Source: Streptomyces sp. NBC_01341 (GTDB lineage Bacteria > Actinomycetota > Actinomycetes > Streptomycetales > Streptomycetaceae). Taken from it: a stretch of 64,000 bases of DNA. The notes below the pieces were generated by a model, which worked only from the letters and a program-made list of their open reading frames with translations, did no database searches and was not told the origin of the DNA. Position 1 is the first letter of the stretch. Every line of letters begins with the position of its first letter. Of this stretch, positions 34,309 to 44,115 are shown piece by piece. The position numbers and the translations under genes are program-made. The stretch covers positions 5,456,001-5,520,000 of the forward strand of contig NZ_CP108364.1 of NCBI RefSeq assembly GCF_035946055.1, read 5' to 3'.

Positions 34309-34357
34309 ACGGTCCCCGTACGGCCGGCCGTACGCCGGGAGGACCGGTGGCACCGCG

Positions 34358-34897
34358 GTGACCAGGACGGCCGAGCAGGGGAAGGGGCGGGCGGGCAGGC
34401 TCGCCCGGCTCATGCCGTCGGGCCCGAGCACCGCCGCCCGCACCCCCTTCGTCCTCCTGGTCGTGCTCCTGCTCGCCGGTGGCCTGATCTCGCTCCTGCT
34501 GCTCAACTCGGCGCTCAACGAAGGATCGTTCAGGCTGAGCAAGCTGAAGCGGGAGACCACCGAGCTCACCGACGAGCAGCAGGCCCTGCAGCGCGGCGTC
34601 GACAGCTACTCCGAGCCCGACGCCCTGGAGCGCAGGGCCAGGGAGCTCGGCATGGTCCCCGGCGGCAGCCCCGCGTTCCTGAACCCGGACGGCACCGTGC
34701 GCGGAGTGCGCGAGCGGGCCACCGCAGATCCCTCGCCCGTCACCGTCCCGGGACCAGCACCGGCATCGACGGAGAGTCTGCCCGAGCCGACGGCCACTCC
34801 GTCCGCGGCCGGCTCCTCGCCCCCGCCGGCCCCGGGCTCGGCGGCCCCGACGACGCAGACACCGACGACTTCGCCCCCGATCAGCCCCGGCAGGTGA
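34358..34897 (+). CDS. ftsL: Cell division protein FtsL (septum-forming initiator family)
   Basis: A 179-residue bitopic protein: cytosolic N-terminus, one helix near residues 30-50 (PFVLLVVLLLAGGLISLLLL), then a short coiled coil (LKRETTELTDEQQALQRGVDSY) and LERRARELGMV, as in FtsL. From residue 105 the tail is a Pro/Ser/Thr-rich extracytoplasmic extension that shorter FtsL proteins lack. FtsL, FtsQ and DivIC form the scaffold that activates FtsW-FtsI. The GTG start lies between rsmH and ftsI, whose start is 4 bp after this stop. Identity rests on position plus topology more than on sequence. Confidence 0.85.
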   Translation: MTRTAEQGKGRAGRLARLMPSGPSTAARTPFVLLVVLLLAGGLISLLLLNSALNEGSFRLSKLKRETTELTDEQQALQRGVDSYSEPDALERRARELGMVPGGSPAFLNPDGTVRGVRERATADPSPVTVPGPAPASTESLPEPTATPSAAGSSPPPAPGSAAPTTQTPTTSPPISPGR

Positions 34898-34901
34898 CGC
34901 A

Positions 34902-36890
34902 GTGCCGTCCAAGGAACCGCCGCGCCGTCGTGTGCCCGGCCCCGCGCGCTCCCGTAACGCGTCCGGATCCGGCCGTTCGCGCCCGGCCGTCCGCCCCGAG
35001 GTGCGGCGCACCCGGCGTCCGGTCGCCACGAAGCGGCGGAGCGGCTCCCAGCAGTCCATCCGCCTCGGCAGCCCGCGGCCCCGGCTGCGTCTGATCAGCC
35101 TCTGCCTCACCCTCGTCATGCTGGCGTTCGTCGTACGGCTGCTCCAGGTCCAGGCCGTGGACGCCGGAGCGTACTCGGCCATGGCCGAGAAGAACCGCTA
35201 CCTCGAGTACACGATCGCCGCCGAGCGTGGCGAGATCACCGACCGCAGCGGCATCGCCCTGGCCACCAGCGTGGACGCGCACGACATCACCGCCGACCCC
35301 AAGCTCTTCACCCCCGAGGACAGCAAGGCCCCGGACGCGCCGCAGCAGGCGGCGGCCCTCCTCGCGCCGATCCTCGACGAGGACGCCGCCGAGCTCGCGA
35401 AGAAGCTGTCGGCGCCCAGGAGCCGCTACACCGTCCTGGCGCGGCGGCAGACCCCGCAGGTGTGGAAGCAGATCAAGGACCTCAAGGCCGCCTTCGCGGA
35501 GAAGGCCGCCGAGGACAGGGCGAAGGGCGGCCCCGGTGCGAACGTGCTGGCCGGGGTCCTCCAGGAGCCGACGACCAAGCGGGTCTACCCGAACGGAGAT
35601 CTCGCCGCCGGGATACTGGGCTTCGTCAACGCCGAGGGCAAGGGCGGCGGCGGCCTGGAGGCACAGCTGAACAAGCGGCTCCAGGGCGAGGACGGCAAGA
35701 TCCGGTACGCCCAGGCCGGCGGCCGTCCCGTGCCGACCGCGGGATCCAAGGAGATCCCCGCCGTCGCCGGCACCGACGTCGAGCTGACGATCGACCGTGA
35801 CATCCAGTGGGCCGCCCAGCGGGCCATGGCCGACCAGGTCAAGAAGTCGAAGGCGGACCGCGGCTACGTCATCGTCCAGAACACGCGGACCGGCGAGGTC
35901 CTGGCCATGGCCAACGCCCCCGGCTACGACCCGAACGACCTCACCCGGAGCGACTCCACCGCCCTGGGCAACGCGGCGCTCCAGGACGTCTACGAGCCCG
36001 GCTCCACCAGCAAGGTCATGTCCATGGCCGCGGTGCTGGAGGAAGGAGCCGCCACACCCGGTACGCACGTGACCGTGCCCAACCGGCTGCACCGGGGCGA
36101 CCGGCTCTTCAGGGACGACATCGACCACCCCACCTGGTACCTCACGCTCAACGGCGTACTCGCGAAATCGAGCAACATCGGCACCATCCTGGCCACCGGC
36201 CAGCTGGGGAAGACCCAGAGCGAAGCCAACAAGGTCCTGTACTCCTACCTGCGTAAATTCGGCATCGGCAGCACCACGGGCCTCGACTACCCCGGCGAGT
36301 CCCCGGGCATCCTCGCCAAGCCGCAGGACTGGTCGACCTCCCAGCAGTTCACGATCCCCTTCGGCCAGGGGCTCTCGCTCAACGCCATGCAGGCCGCGTC
36401 CGTCTACCAGACGGTCGCCAACGGCGGGGTCCGGATCGAGCCGACGCTGGTGCGCGGGACCAAGGACGGCGAAGGCCGGTACACGGCGTCCGAGGCGCCG
36501 AAACGCACCCGGGTGGTCAGCGAGAAGACGGCCAGGACCCTGGCGAAGATGCTGGAGTCCGTGGTGGACGACCGGGAGGGTACCGGGGCCAAGGCGCACA
36601 TCCAGGGCTACCGGGTCGCGGGCAAGACGGGCACGGCCAACCGTGTGGATCCCGTACGCGGCATCTACAAGGGCTACACCGCCTCCTTCGCCGGCTTCGC
36701 CCCCGCCGACGACCCGCAGATCGCCGTCTACTGCGCCATCCAGAACCCCACCGAGGGCAGCTACTTCGGCGGCCAGATCTGCGGCCCGATCTACAAGAAG
36801 GTCATGGAGTTCGCGCTCAAGACCCTCCAGGCCGCGCCGTCCGGCAGCGATCCCGCCAGGCTTCCGGTCTCCTTCAGACCCGGCGAGTGA
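34902..36890 (+). CDS. ftsI: Peptidoglycan transpeptidase FtsI (PBP3-type)
   Basis: A 662-residue class B penicillin-binding protein for septal wall synthesis. A basic N-terminus (about 60 residues) precedes the single membrane anchor (LRLISLCLTLVMLAFVVRLL). The dimerisation domain follows, then the transpeptidase with S-x-x-K at Ser368 (PGSTSKVM), SSN in LAKSSNIGT and KTG in VAGKTGTAN. The family's usual triad is complete. The GTG start lies 4 bp after ftsL. Confidence 0.94.
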   Translation: MPSKEPPRRRVPGPARSRNASGSGRSRPAVRPEVRRTRRPVATKRRSGSQQSIRLGSPRPRLRLISLCLTLVMLAFVVRLLQVQAVDAGAYSAMAEKNRYLEYTIAAERGEITDRSGIALATSVDAHDITADPKLFTPEDSKAPDAPQQAAALLAPILDEDAAELAKKLSAPRSRYTVLARRQTPQVWKQIKDLKAAFAEKAAEDRAKGGPGANVLAGVLQEPTTKRVYPNGDLAAGILGFVNAEGKGGGGLEAQLNKRLQGEDGKIRYAQAGGRPVPTAGSKEIPAVAGTDVELTIDRDIQWAAQRAMADQVKKSKADRGYVIVQNTRTGEVLAMANAPGYDPNDLTRSDSTALGNAALQDVYEPGSTSKVMSMAAVLEEGAATPGTHVTVPNRLHRGDRLFRDDIDHPTWYLTLNGVLAKSSNIGTILATGQLGKTQSEANKVLYSYLRKFGIGSTTGLDYPGESPGILAKPQDWSTSQQFTIPFGQGLSLNAMQAASVYQTVANGGVRIEPTLVRGTKDGEGRYTASEAPKRTRVVSEKTARTLAKMLESVVDDREGTGAKAHIQGYRVAGKTGTANRVDPVRGIYKGYTASFAGFAPADDPQIAVYCAIQNPTEGSYFGGQICGPIYKKVMEFALKTLQAAPSGSDPARLPVSFRPGE

Positions 36891-36905
36891 CTCGGGGGAA
36901 CCTCA

Positions 36906-38627
36906 GTGACGACCATCACCCCCGATCCCGGGAACCGGAACGAGAAGTTCCGCAACCCTGGCCCCTCACTTCGCGAGAGGCCGGGTCCGCCCGGTACGCT
37001 CACCGCCGTGCCCCACGCTGATCAGTTCCAAACCACTCAGAAGGACGCGCCTGTGAACTACCCGGGAGCGCCCCGACCGGACCGGCTGCGGCCGACGTCC
37101 CTTGGAGAGCTGGCAGCCCGGCTCGGTGCCGGACCGCAGGATGCCGGAGAGGTCACCGGCATCACCCACGACTCCCGGGCGGTCCGTCCGGGGGACGTGT
37201 ACGCGGCCCTGCCCGGTGCCCGCCTCCATGGCGCCGACTTCGCGGCCCAGGCCGCGGGCCTCGGAGCGGCCGCGATCCTCACCGACCCGTCGGGCGCCGA
37301 GCGCGCCGCAGCCACCGGCCTCCCGGTCCTCGTCACCGAGAACCCGCGCGGCCGGATGGGCGACATCGCCGCGGAGATCTACGGGCGGCCGGGTGCCGGA
37401 CTGCTCCAGATCGGCATCACCGGCACGTCCGGCAAGACCACCACGGCCTACCTCGTCGAGGGTGGGCTGCGCGGCGCCGGACGCAGCACCGGACTGATCG
37501 GCACCGTGGAGATGCGGATCGGCGACGAGCGCATCAAGTCCGAGCGCACCACCCCCGAGGCCACCGACCTCCAGGCCCTCTTCGCCGTCATGCGCGAACG
37601 AGGCGTCGAGGCGGTCGCCATGGAGGTCTCCAGTCATGCCCTGGTCCTCGGCCGGGTCGACGGCTGTGTCTTCGACGTCGCCGTGTTCAACAACCTCAGC
37701 CCGGAGCACATGGAGTTCCACTCCGGCATGGAGGACTACTTCCAGGCCAAGGCGCAGCTGTTCACCCCGGAGCGCAGCAAGCTCGGTGTGGTCAACTTCG
37801 ACGACGAGTACGGCCGCAGGCTGGTCGACGAGGCGTCCATCCCGGTCGTCACCTTCTCCGCGGAGGGCCACCCGGACGCCGACTGGCGGGCCGAGGACGT
37901 CGAAGTCGGCCCCCAGGACAGCACCTTGACCGTGATCGGCCCCAAGGGTGAGCGCATCACGGCCAGAGCCCCGCTGCCCGGCCCGTTCAACGTGGCCAAC
38001 ACCCTGGCCGCGATCGTGACGCTGGCCGTCGCGGGCGTCGACCCGCAGATCGCCGCCGACGGCGTCGCCGCCGTCCCGGGCGTCCCGGGCAGGCTGGAGC
38101 GCGTCGACGCCGGTCAGCCGTACCTCGCGGTCGTGGACTACGCGCACAAGACCGATGCCGTCGAGTCCGTCCTGCGCTCCCTGCAGAAGGTCACCGAGGG
38201 CCGGGTGCACATCGTGCTCGGCTGCGGCGGCGACCGGGACACGACCAAGCGGGGCCCGATGGGCGCCGCGGCGGCACGGCTCGCCGACACCGCCGTGCTG
38301 ACCTCCGACAACCCCCGCTCCGAGGACCCGCTCGCGATCCTCGCGGCGATGCTCTCCGGCGCCGCCGAGGTGCCCGTCCACGAGCGCGGCGACGTGCTCG
38401 TGGACGCCGACCGGGCCGCGGCCATCGCGGCGGCGGTCGCCCGTGCCGAGCCCGGAGACACCGTGCTGGTGGCCGGAAAGGGCCATGAGCAGGGCCAGGA
38501 CATCCACGGAGTGGTCCGCCCCTTCGACGACCGCAAGATCCTGCGCGAGGCCATCGAAGCTTCCCTGGGGCGCACGCCCGCCCCGGAAGCCCGCGCACAC
38601 ACCCACGAGAACAACAGTCAGGGATGA
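36906..38627 (+). CDS. murE: UDP-MurNAc-tripeptide ligase MurE
   Basis: A Mur ligase adding the diamino acid (LL-diaminopimelate in Streptomyces) to UDP-MurNAc-dipeptide. P-loop GTSGKTTT, EVSSHAL, FNNLSPEHMEFH, VDYAHKTDAVE and the diaminopimelate-type DNPRSEDP are seen. From GTG 36906 the protein has 573 residues with a poorly conserved 48-residue lead-in. GTG 37052 (VNYPGAPRP), with GAAGGA upstream, is a credible shorter start. It lies 15 bp after ftsI and stops 4 bp before murF. Confidence 0.93.
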   Translation: MTTITPDPGNRNEKFRNPGPSLRERPGPPGTLTAVPHADQFQTTQKDAPVNYPGAPRPDRLRPTSLGELAARLGAGPQDAGEVTGITHDSRAVRPGDVYAALPGARLHGADFAAQAAGLGAAAILTDPSGAERAAATGLPVLVTENPRGRMGDIAAEIYGRPGAGLLQIGITGTSGKTTTAYLVEGGLRGAGRSTGLIGTVEMRIGDERIKSERTTPEATDLQALFAVMRERGVEAVAMEVSSHALVLGRVDGCVFDVAVFNNLSPEHMEFHSGMEDYFQAKAQLFTPERSKLGVVNFDDEYGRRLVDEASIPVVTFSAEGHPDADWRAEDVEVGPQDSTLTVIGPKGERITARAPLPGPFNVANTLAAIVTLAVAGVDPQIAADGVAAVPGVPGRLERVDAGQPYLAVVDYAHKTDAVESVLRSLQKVTEGRVHIVLGCGGDRDTTKRGPMGAAAARLADTAVLTSDNPRSEDPLAILAAMLSGAAEVPVHERGDVLVDADRAAAIAAAVARAEPGDTVLVAGKGHEQGQDIHGVVRPFDDRKILREAIEASLGRTPAPEARAHTHENNSQG

Positions 38628-38631
38628 CCAA

Positions 38632-40050
38632 GTGATCGCCCTTTCCCTCGCCGAGATCGCCGGAATCGTCGGCGGGCAGCCGCACGACGTCCCGGACCCG
38701 TCCGTCACCGTCACCGGCCCCGTCGTCATCGACTCCCGGGAGGTGCGGCAGGGCTCCCTGTTCGCCGCGTTCGCGGGCGAGCGCGTCGACGGCCACGACT
38801 ACGCGCAACGGGCCGTCGAAGCGGGCGCGGCAGCCGTGCTCGCCGCCCGCCCCGTCGGTGTCCCGGCGATCGTCGTCGACGACGTCGTGGCGGCACTCGG
38901 CGCGCTCGCCCGCGCCGTCGTGGAGCGCCTCGGTACCACCGTCGTCGCGCTCACGGGTTCGGCGGGCAAGACGTCCACGAAGGACCTCATCGCCCAGCTG
39001 CTGGAACGCAAGGCGCCCACCGTGTGGACCCCGGGGTCGCTCAACAACGAGATCGGCCTGCCGCTCACCGCTCTGCGCGCGACGGCCGAAACGCGCCACC
39101 TCGTGCTGGAGATGGGCGCCCGGGGCATCGGCCACATCCACTATCTCGCCGGCCTGACACCGCCCCGGATCGGTCTGGTCCTCAACGTGGGCAGCGCCCA
39201 CCTCGGGGAGTTCGGCAGCCGCGAGGCGATCGCACGGGCCAAGGGCGAGCTCGTCGAGGTCCTCCCGGAGGACGGGGTCGCCGTACTCAACGCCGACGAC
39301 CCCCTGGTACGAGCCATGGCCTCCCGCACAAAAGCCCGGGTGATCCTCTTCGGAGAGGCCACGGAAGCGGACGTACGGGGAGAGAACGTGCGGCTCACGG
39401 AGGACGGCCGCCCCGCTTTCGCGCTCCACACACCCACCGGGTGCAGCGACGTGACCTTGCGCCTGTACGGTGAGCACCACGTGTCGAACGCGCTCGCCGC
39501 GGCCGCCGTCGCCCATGAGTTGGGCATGTCCGTGACTGAGATCGCCGATGCGCTCTCCGGAGCGGGCACCCTCTCCCGCTGGCGCATGGAGGTCACCGAG
39601 CGTCCGGACGGTGTGACGGTCGTCAATGACGCCTACAACGCGAACCCCGAATCCATGAAAGCCGCACTCCGTGCGCTGGCTGCCATGGGCAAGGCCCGAC
39701 GGGCGGGAGGGGGGCGCACGTGGGCGGTGCTCGGTCAGATGGCCGAGCTCGGTGACGCGTCGCTCGCCGAGCACGACGCGGTCGGACGGCTCGCCGTCCG
39801 GCTCAACGTCAGCAAGCTCGTCGCTGTCGGGGGAAAAGAAGCCTCCTGGCTGCAACTGGGCGCATATAACGAGGGTTCGTGGGGTGAGGAGTCGGTGCAC
39901 GTGTCCGACGCACAGGCGGCCGTCGACCTGTTGCGCAGTGAACTGCGCCCGGGAGACGTCGTGCTGGTGAAGGCGTCCCGGTCGGTCGGCCTGGAGAAGG
40001 TCGCCATGGCTCTGCTCGAGACGACCGAGGGCGAGGTCGCCGTCCGATGA
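38632..40050 (+). CDS. murF: UDP-MurNAc-tripeptide:D-Ala-D-Ala ligase MurF
   Basis: A 472-residue Mur ligase adding D-Ala-D-Ala to finish the UDP-MurNAc-pentapeptide. N-terminal IALSLAEIAGIVGG, substrate block IDSREVRQGSLFAAF, P-loop TGSAGKTSTKD, NNEIGLPLTAL, LEMGARGIGHI, and NDAYNANPESMKAAL. GTG 38632 is the start, 4 bp after the murE stop; the frame is open further up but overlaps murE and lacks family residues. It overlaps mraY by ATGA. Confidence 0.95.
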   Translation: MIALSLAEIAGIVGGQPHDVPDPSVTVTGPVVIDSREVRQGSLFAAFAGERVDGHDYAQRAVEAGAAAVLAARPVGVPAIVVDDVVAALGALARAVVERLGTTVVALTGSAGKTSTKDLIAQLLERKAPTVWTPGSLNNEIGLPLTALRATAETRHLVLEMGARGIGHIHYLAGLTPPRIGLVLNVGSAHLGEFGSREAIARAKGELVEVLPEDGVAVLNADDPLVRAMASRTKARVILFGEATEADVRGENVRLTEDGRPAFALHTPTGCSDVTLRLYGEHHVSNALAAAAVAHELGMSVTEIADALSGAGTLSRWRMEVTERPDGVTVVNDAYNANPESMKAALRALAAMGKARRAGGGRTWAVLGQMAELGDASLAEHDAVGRLAVRLNVSKLVAVGGKEASWLQLGAYNEGSWGEESVHVSDAQAAVDLLRSELRPGDVVLVKASRSVGLEKVAMALLETTEGEVAVR

Positions 40051-41117
40051 GACAGATCCTCTTCGCAGGGGCCATAGGGCTCTTCCTGACGCTGGTCGGC
40101 ACACCGCTGCTGATCAAACTTCTGGCCCGCAAGGGCTACGGGCAGTTCATCCGGGACGACGGCCCGCGTACCCACGGCAGTAAAAAGGGCACGCCCACCA
40201 TGGGTGGTATCGCCTTCATCCTGGCGACGATCATCGCGTACGTCCTGGCGAAGGTGATCACCGGCGAGGAGATGCGCTTCTCCGGTGTCCTCGTGCTGTT
40301 CCTGATGGCCGGGATGGGCCTCGTCGGCTTCCTCGACGACTACATCAAGATCGTGAAGCAGCGCTCGCTCGGTCTGCGGGCCAAGGCCAAGATGGCCGGC
40401 CAGCTGATCGTCGGCATCGCCTTCGCGGTGCTCTCGCTCCAGTTCGCGGACGCCCGCGGCAACACCCCCGCCTCGACCCGGCTCTCGTTCGTCGAGGACT
40501 TCGGCTGGTCGATCGGCCCGGTGCTCTTCTGCGTCTGGGCCCTGTTCATGATCCTTGCGATGTCCAACGGCGTGAACCTGACGGACGGTCTGGACGGCCT
40601 CGCCACCGGTGCGTCCGTGATGGTCTTCGGCGCGTACACCTTCATCGGCCTCTGGCAGTTCCAGGAGTCCTGCGCCAACGCGACCACCCTGACCAACCCC
40701 CAGGCGTGTTTCGAGGTCAGAGACCCACTCGACCTCGCCGTCGTCGCCTCGGCCCTGATGGGCGCCTGCTTCGGCTTCCTGTGGTGGAACACCTCGCCCG
40801 CGAAGATCTTCATGGGTGACACCGGTTCCCTCGCCCTCGGCGGTGCGCTCGCGGGTCTGGCCATCTGCTCCCGTACGGAGTTCCTGCTGGCCCTCCTCGG
40901 CGGCCTCTTCGTGATGATCACGATGTCCGTGGTCATCCAGGTCGGCTCGTTCAAGATGACCGGCAAGCGCGTCTTCCGGATGGCGCCGCTCCAGCACCAC
41001 TTCGAACTCAAGGGGTGGTCCGAAGTCCTTGTGGTGGTCCGCTTCTGGATCATCCAGGGCATGTGCGTGATCGTCGGACTCGGCCTCTTCTACGCGGGAT
41101 GGGCAGCAAAGAAGTGA
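40047..41117 (+). CDS. mraY: Phospho-MurNAc-pentapeptide translocase MraY
   Basis: A 356-residue, ten-helix membrane enzyme transferring phospho-MurNAc-pentapeptide to undecaprenyl phosphate to make lipid I. Catalytic blocks: GFLDDYIKI, NGVNLTDGLDGLATG, AKIFMGDTGSLALGG, and MAPLQHHFELKGW with the conserved His. Overlaps murF at ATGA and murD at its 3' end, so all three are translationally coupled. Confidence 0.95.
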   Translation: MRQILFAGAIGLFLTLVGTPLLIKLLARKGYGQFIRDDGPRTHGSKKGTPTMGGIAFILATIIAYVLAKVITGEEMRFSGVLVLFLMAGMGLVGFLDDYIKIVKQRSLGLRAKAKMAGQLIVGIAFAVLSLQFADARGNTPASTRLSFVEDFGWSIGPVLFCVWALFMILAMSNGVNLTDGLDGLATGASVMVFGAYTFIGLWQFQESCANATTLTNPQACFEVRDPLDLAVVASALMGACFGFLWWNTSPAKIFMGDTGSLALGGALAGLAICSRTEFLLALLGGLFVMITMSVVIQVGSFKMTGKRVFRMAPLQHHFELKGWSEVLVVVRFWIIQGMCVIVGLGLFYAGWAAKK

Positions 41118-42532
41118 GCGATGTGGACTGGCAGGGCAAGCGCGTCACGGTCGCGGGGCTCGGGGTCAGCGGTGTCCCCGCCGCCCGCGCCCTGCACGAG
41201 CGGGGCGCCCTCGTCACCGTCGTGAACGACGGCGACGACGAGCGCTCCCGCGCCCAGGCCGCCGAACTGGAGGCGCTCGGCATCACCGTGCGCCTCGGGG
41301 ACGGCGACACCCTGCCCGAGTCCACCGAGCTCGTCGTCACGGCCCCCGGCTGGAAGCCGGGCAAGCCGCTCTTCCTGGCGGCCGCCGGGGCGGGCGTCCC
41401 GGTGTGGGGCGACGTCGAGCTCGCCTGGCGGCTGCGCGGCCCCGGCGCCGCGCCGTGGCTGGCGGTCACCGGGACCAACGGCAAGACGACGACCGTACGG
41501 ATGCTCGCCTCGATCCTGGAGGCGGCCGGTCTGCGCACCGCCGCGGTCGGCAACATCGGAGTCTCCCTGCTGGACGCGGTGCTCGGCGACGAGGAGTACG
41601 ACGTACTCGCCGTCGAGCTCTCCAGCTACCAGTTGCACTGGGCGCCCTCGCTGCGCGCCCACTCGGCGGCCGTGCTCAACCTGGCCCCGGACCACCTGGA
41701 CTGGCACGGCTCCATGGAGGGCTACGCCGCCGACAAGGGCCGGGTCTACGAGGGCAACACCGTCGCCTGCGTCTACAACGCGCAGGACGGGGCCACGGAG
41801 GACCTCGTACGCGAGGCCGACGTCGAGGAGGGCTGCCGGGCGATCGGCTTCACCCTCGGCACGCCCGGGCCCTCCCAGCTCGGTGTGGTCGACGGCATCC
41901 TCGTCGACCGTGCCTTCGTCGCCAACCGGCAGAAGCAGGCCCAGGAACTGGCAGAGGTCGGCGACGTGAACCCGCCGGCCCCGCACAACATCGCCAACGC
42001 CCTGGCGGCGGCGGCGCTGGCCCGCGCCTTCGGCGTGGAACCCGCCGCGGTACGGGACGGGCTGCGGGCCTTCCGCCCGGACGCCCACCGCATCGAGCAC
42101 GTCGCAGACGTGGGCGGCGTCACGTACATCGACGACTCCAAGGCCACCAACACCCACGCCGCCGAGGCGTCCCTCGCCGCCTACGAACCGATCGTCTGGA
42201 TCGCCGGCGGTCTCGCCAAGGGCGCAGCCTTCGACGAACTGGTCACCGGGGCGGCGAAGCGGCTGAGGGGCGTCGTGCTGATGGGCGCCGACCGGGCGCT
42301 GATCCGTGAAGCCCTGGCGCGACACGCCCCCGAGGTACCGGTGGTCGACCTCGACCGGACCGACACTGGGGCGATGTCCGCGGCGGTCCGTGAGGCGGCA
42401 CGGCTGGCGATGCCGGGTGACACCGTGCTGCTGGCCCCGGCCTGCGCCTCGATGGACATGTTCGTCAACTACAACAAGCGGGGCGAGGCGTTCGCGGACG
42501 CGGTCCGCCAACTCGCCGGCGAGAGCGCCTGA
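41099..42532 (+). CDS. murD: UDP-MurNAc-L-Ala:D-Glu ligase MurD
   Basis: A 477-residue Mur ligase adding D-glutamate. N-terminal Rossmann VTVAGLGVSGVPAARAL, P-loop VTGTNGKTTTVRML, LNLAPDHLDWHG, and the C-terminal YIDDSKATNTHA and LAPACASMDMF are typical. ATG 41099 (MGSKEVSDVD) overlaps mraY by 19 nt. GTG 41114 (overlap GTGA with the mraY stop) is an equally possible start and would remove five residues. No ddl or murC lies nearby. Confidence 0.93.
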   Translation: MGSKEVSDVDWQGKRVTVAGLGVSGVPAARALHERGALVTVVNDGDDERSRAQAAELEALGITVRLGDGDTLPESTELVVTAPGWKPGKPLFLAAAGAGVPVWGDVELAWRLRGPGAAPWLAVTGTNGKTTTVRMLASILEAAGLRTAAVGNIGVSLLDAVLGDEEYDVLAVELSSYQLHWAPSLRAHSAAVLNLAPDHLDWHGSMEGYAADKGRVYEGNTVACVYNAQDGATEDLVREADVEEGCRAIGFTLGTPGPSQLGVVDGILVDRAFVANRQKQAQELAEVGDVNPPAPHNIANALAAAALARAFGVEPAAVRDGLRAFRPDAHRIEHVADVGGVTYIDDSKATNTHAAEASLAAYEPIVWIAGGLAKGAAFDELVTGAAKRLRGVVLMGADRALIREALARHAPEVPVVDLDRTDTGAMSAAVREAARLAMPGDTVLLAPACASMDMFVNYNKRGEAFADAVRQLAGESA

Positions 42533-42648
42533 CGGACCCGGCCGCCGCGCCGTAACCTCCCGGAGAACCCGGGCACGAGCGGCACCGGCGGTGGGCACGG
42601 GCGCCCCGGCCGCAGCCCCGGGCACGAGCAGTGGAGGGGACAGCGACT

Positions 42649-44109
42649 ATGCCGGCCGACGAGAGCTCAGCCGCGCGCGGAGCGGGCCGCTCACGGACGA
42701 ACGCGGCGACCGGCCGGGGGCCCACTCCGCCCGTGCCCGCCGGACCGCTGCCCGCGGGCCCGGGACTGCCCCCAGGGCTCGCTCTGCGGAGCCGGCCCGC
42801 CGCCGGCCCCCGGAGGGCCCCGACGCCCCGTGGCGGGGCGCGTGGCGGCAGCACACCGCCCCGGCCGCGCGGCGACCACGGCGTGCGAGGGATGTTCGAG
42901 CGGGCACGGAGGGCCTGGGACCGCCCCCTGACGGCGTACTACCTCATCCTCGGTGCCGGGATGCTGATCACCGTCCTCGGCCTCGTCATGGTCTACTCCG
43001 CCTCGAGCATCAAGGCACTGGAGCTGTCGAGGCCCAGCACGTACTTCTTCCGCAAGCAGTTCATCGCCGCCGTGATCGGGGCCGGGCTGATGCTGCTGGC
43101 CTCCAGGATGCCCGTCAAGCTCCACCGCGCACTGGCCTACCCGCTGCTCATGGGCACGGTCTTCCTGATGATCCTGGTCCAGGTGCCGGGGATAGGGATG
43201 TCGGTCAACGGCAACCAGAACTGGATCTACCTCGGCGGTCCCTTCCAGCTCCAGCCCAGCGAGTTCGGCAAGCTCGCCCTCATCCTGTGGGGGGCCGACC
43301 TGCTCGCCCGCAAACAGGACAAACGGCTGCTTGCGCAGTGGAAACACATGCTGGTGCCGCTCGTCCCGGTCGCCTTCATGCTCCTCGGGCTGATCATGCT
43401 CGGCGGGGACATGGGCACGGCGATCATCCTCACCGCGATCCTCTTCGGCCTCCTCTGGCTGGCCGGCGCCCCCACGAGACTCTTCGCCGGCGTGCTGGCC
43501 TCCGCCGTGCTCATCGGCTTCGTGCTGATCAAGACCAGCCCGAACCGGATGTCCCGGCTCGGCTGCATCGGCGCCTCCGAGCCCGGCCCCGGGGACTCCT
43601 GCTGGCAGGCGGTGCACGGAATCTACGCGCTCGCGTCCGGCGGATGGTTCGGTTCCGGACTCGGCGCGAGTGTGGAAAAATGGGGGCAACTTCCCGAACC
43701 CCACACCGACTTCATCTTCGCCATCACCGGGGAGGAACTGGGCCTGGCGGGGACGCTGTCGGTGCTGGCCCTCTTCGCGGCTCTAGGCTATGCGGGTATC
43801 CGCGTGGCCGGACGCACGGAGGACCCCTTCGTGAGGTACGCAGCGGGAGGCGTGACCACCTGGATCACGGCGCAGGCCGTGATCAACATCGGTGCGGTGC
43901 TCGGTCTGTTGCCGATCGCCGGTGTCCCGCTCCCCCTGTTCTCCTACGGGGGCTCGGCCCTGCTGCCGACCATGTTCGCGGTAGGGCTCATGATCGCCTT
44001 CGCGCGGGAGGATCCCTCGGCGAGAGCGGCCCTGGCCATGCGGAGGCCCGGGGTCAGATGGAAGACGATGAGACGGCGCGTCACGAAGCGTCCGTCCGGA
44101 GAGCGGTGA
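42649..44109 (+). CDS. ftsW: Septal peptidoglycan polymerase FtsW
   Basis: A 486-residue SEDS-family glycosyltransferase. About 80 cytosolic N-terminal residues rich in Arg, Pro and Gly precede ten membrane helices. Signature blocks are VYSASS at the end of helix 1, NGNQNWIYLGGPFQLQPSEFGKL, GGDMGTAI, and the C-terminal GLLPIAGVPLPLFSYGGSALL. It polymerises lipid II for FtsI. ATG 42649 follows GGAGGGG with 9-nt spacing; GTG 42631 is rejected for that reason. The 116 bp after murD hold only this leader. Confidence 0.94.
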   Translation: MPADESSAARGAGRSRTNAATGRGPTPPVPAGPLPAGPGLPPGLALRSRPAAGPRRAPTPRGGARGGSTPPRPRGDHGVRGMFERARRAWDRPLTAYYLILGAGMLITVLGLVMVYSASSIKALELSRPSTYFFRKQFIAAVIGAGLMLLASRMPVKLHRALAYPLLMGTVFLMILVQVPGIGMSVNGNQNWIYLGGPFQLQPSEFGKLALILWGADLLARKQDKRLLAQWKHMLVPLVPVAFMLLGLIMLGGDMGTAIILTAILFGLLWLAGAPTRLFAGVLASAVLIGFVLIKTSPNRMSRLGCIGASEPGPGDSCWQAVHGIYALASGGWFGSGLGASVEKWGQLPEPHTDFIFAITGEELGLAGTLSVLALFAALGYAGIRVAGRTEDPFVRYAAGGVTTWITAQAVINIGAVLGLLPIAGVPLPLFSYGGSALLPTMFAVGLMIAFAREDPSARAALAMRRPGVRWKTMRRRVTKRPSGER

Positions 44110-44115
44110 ATTTCG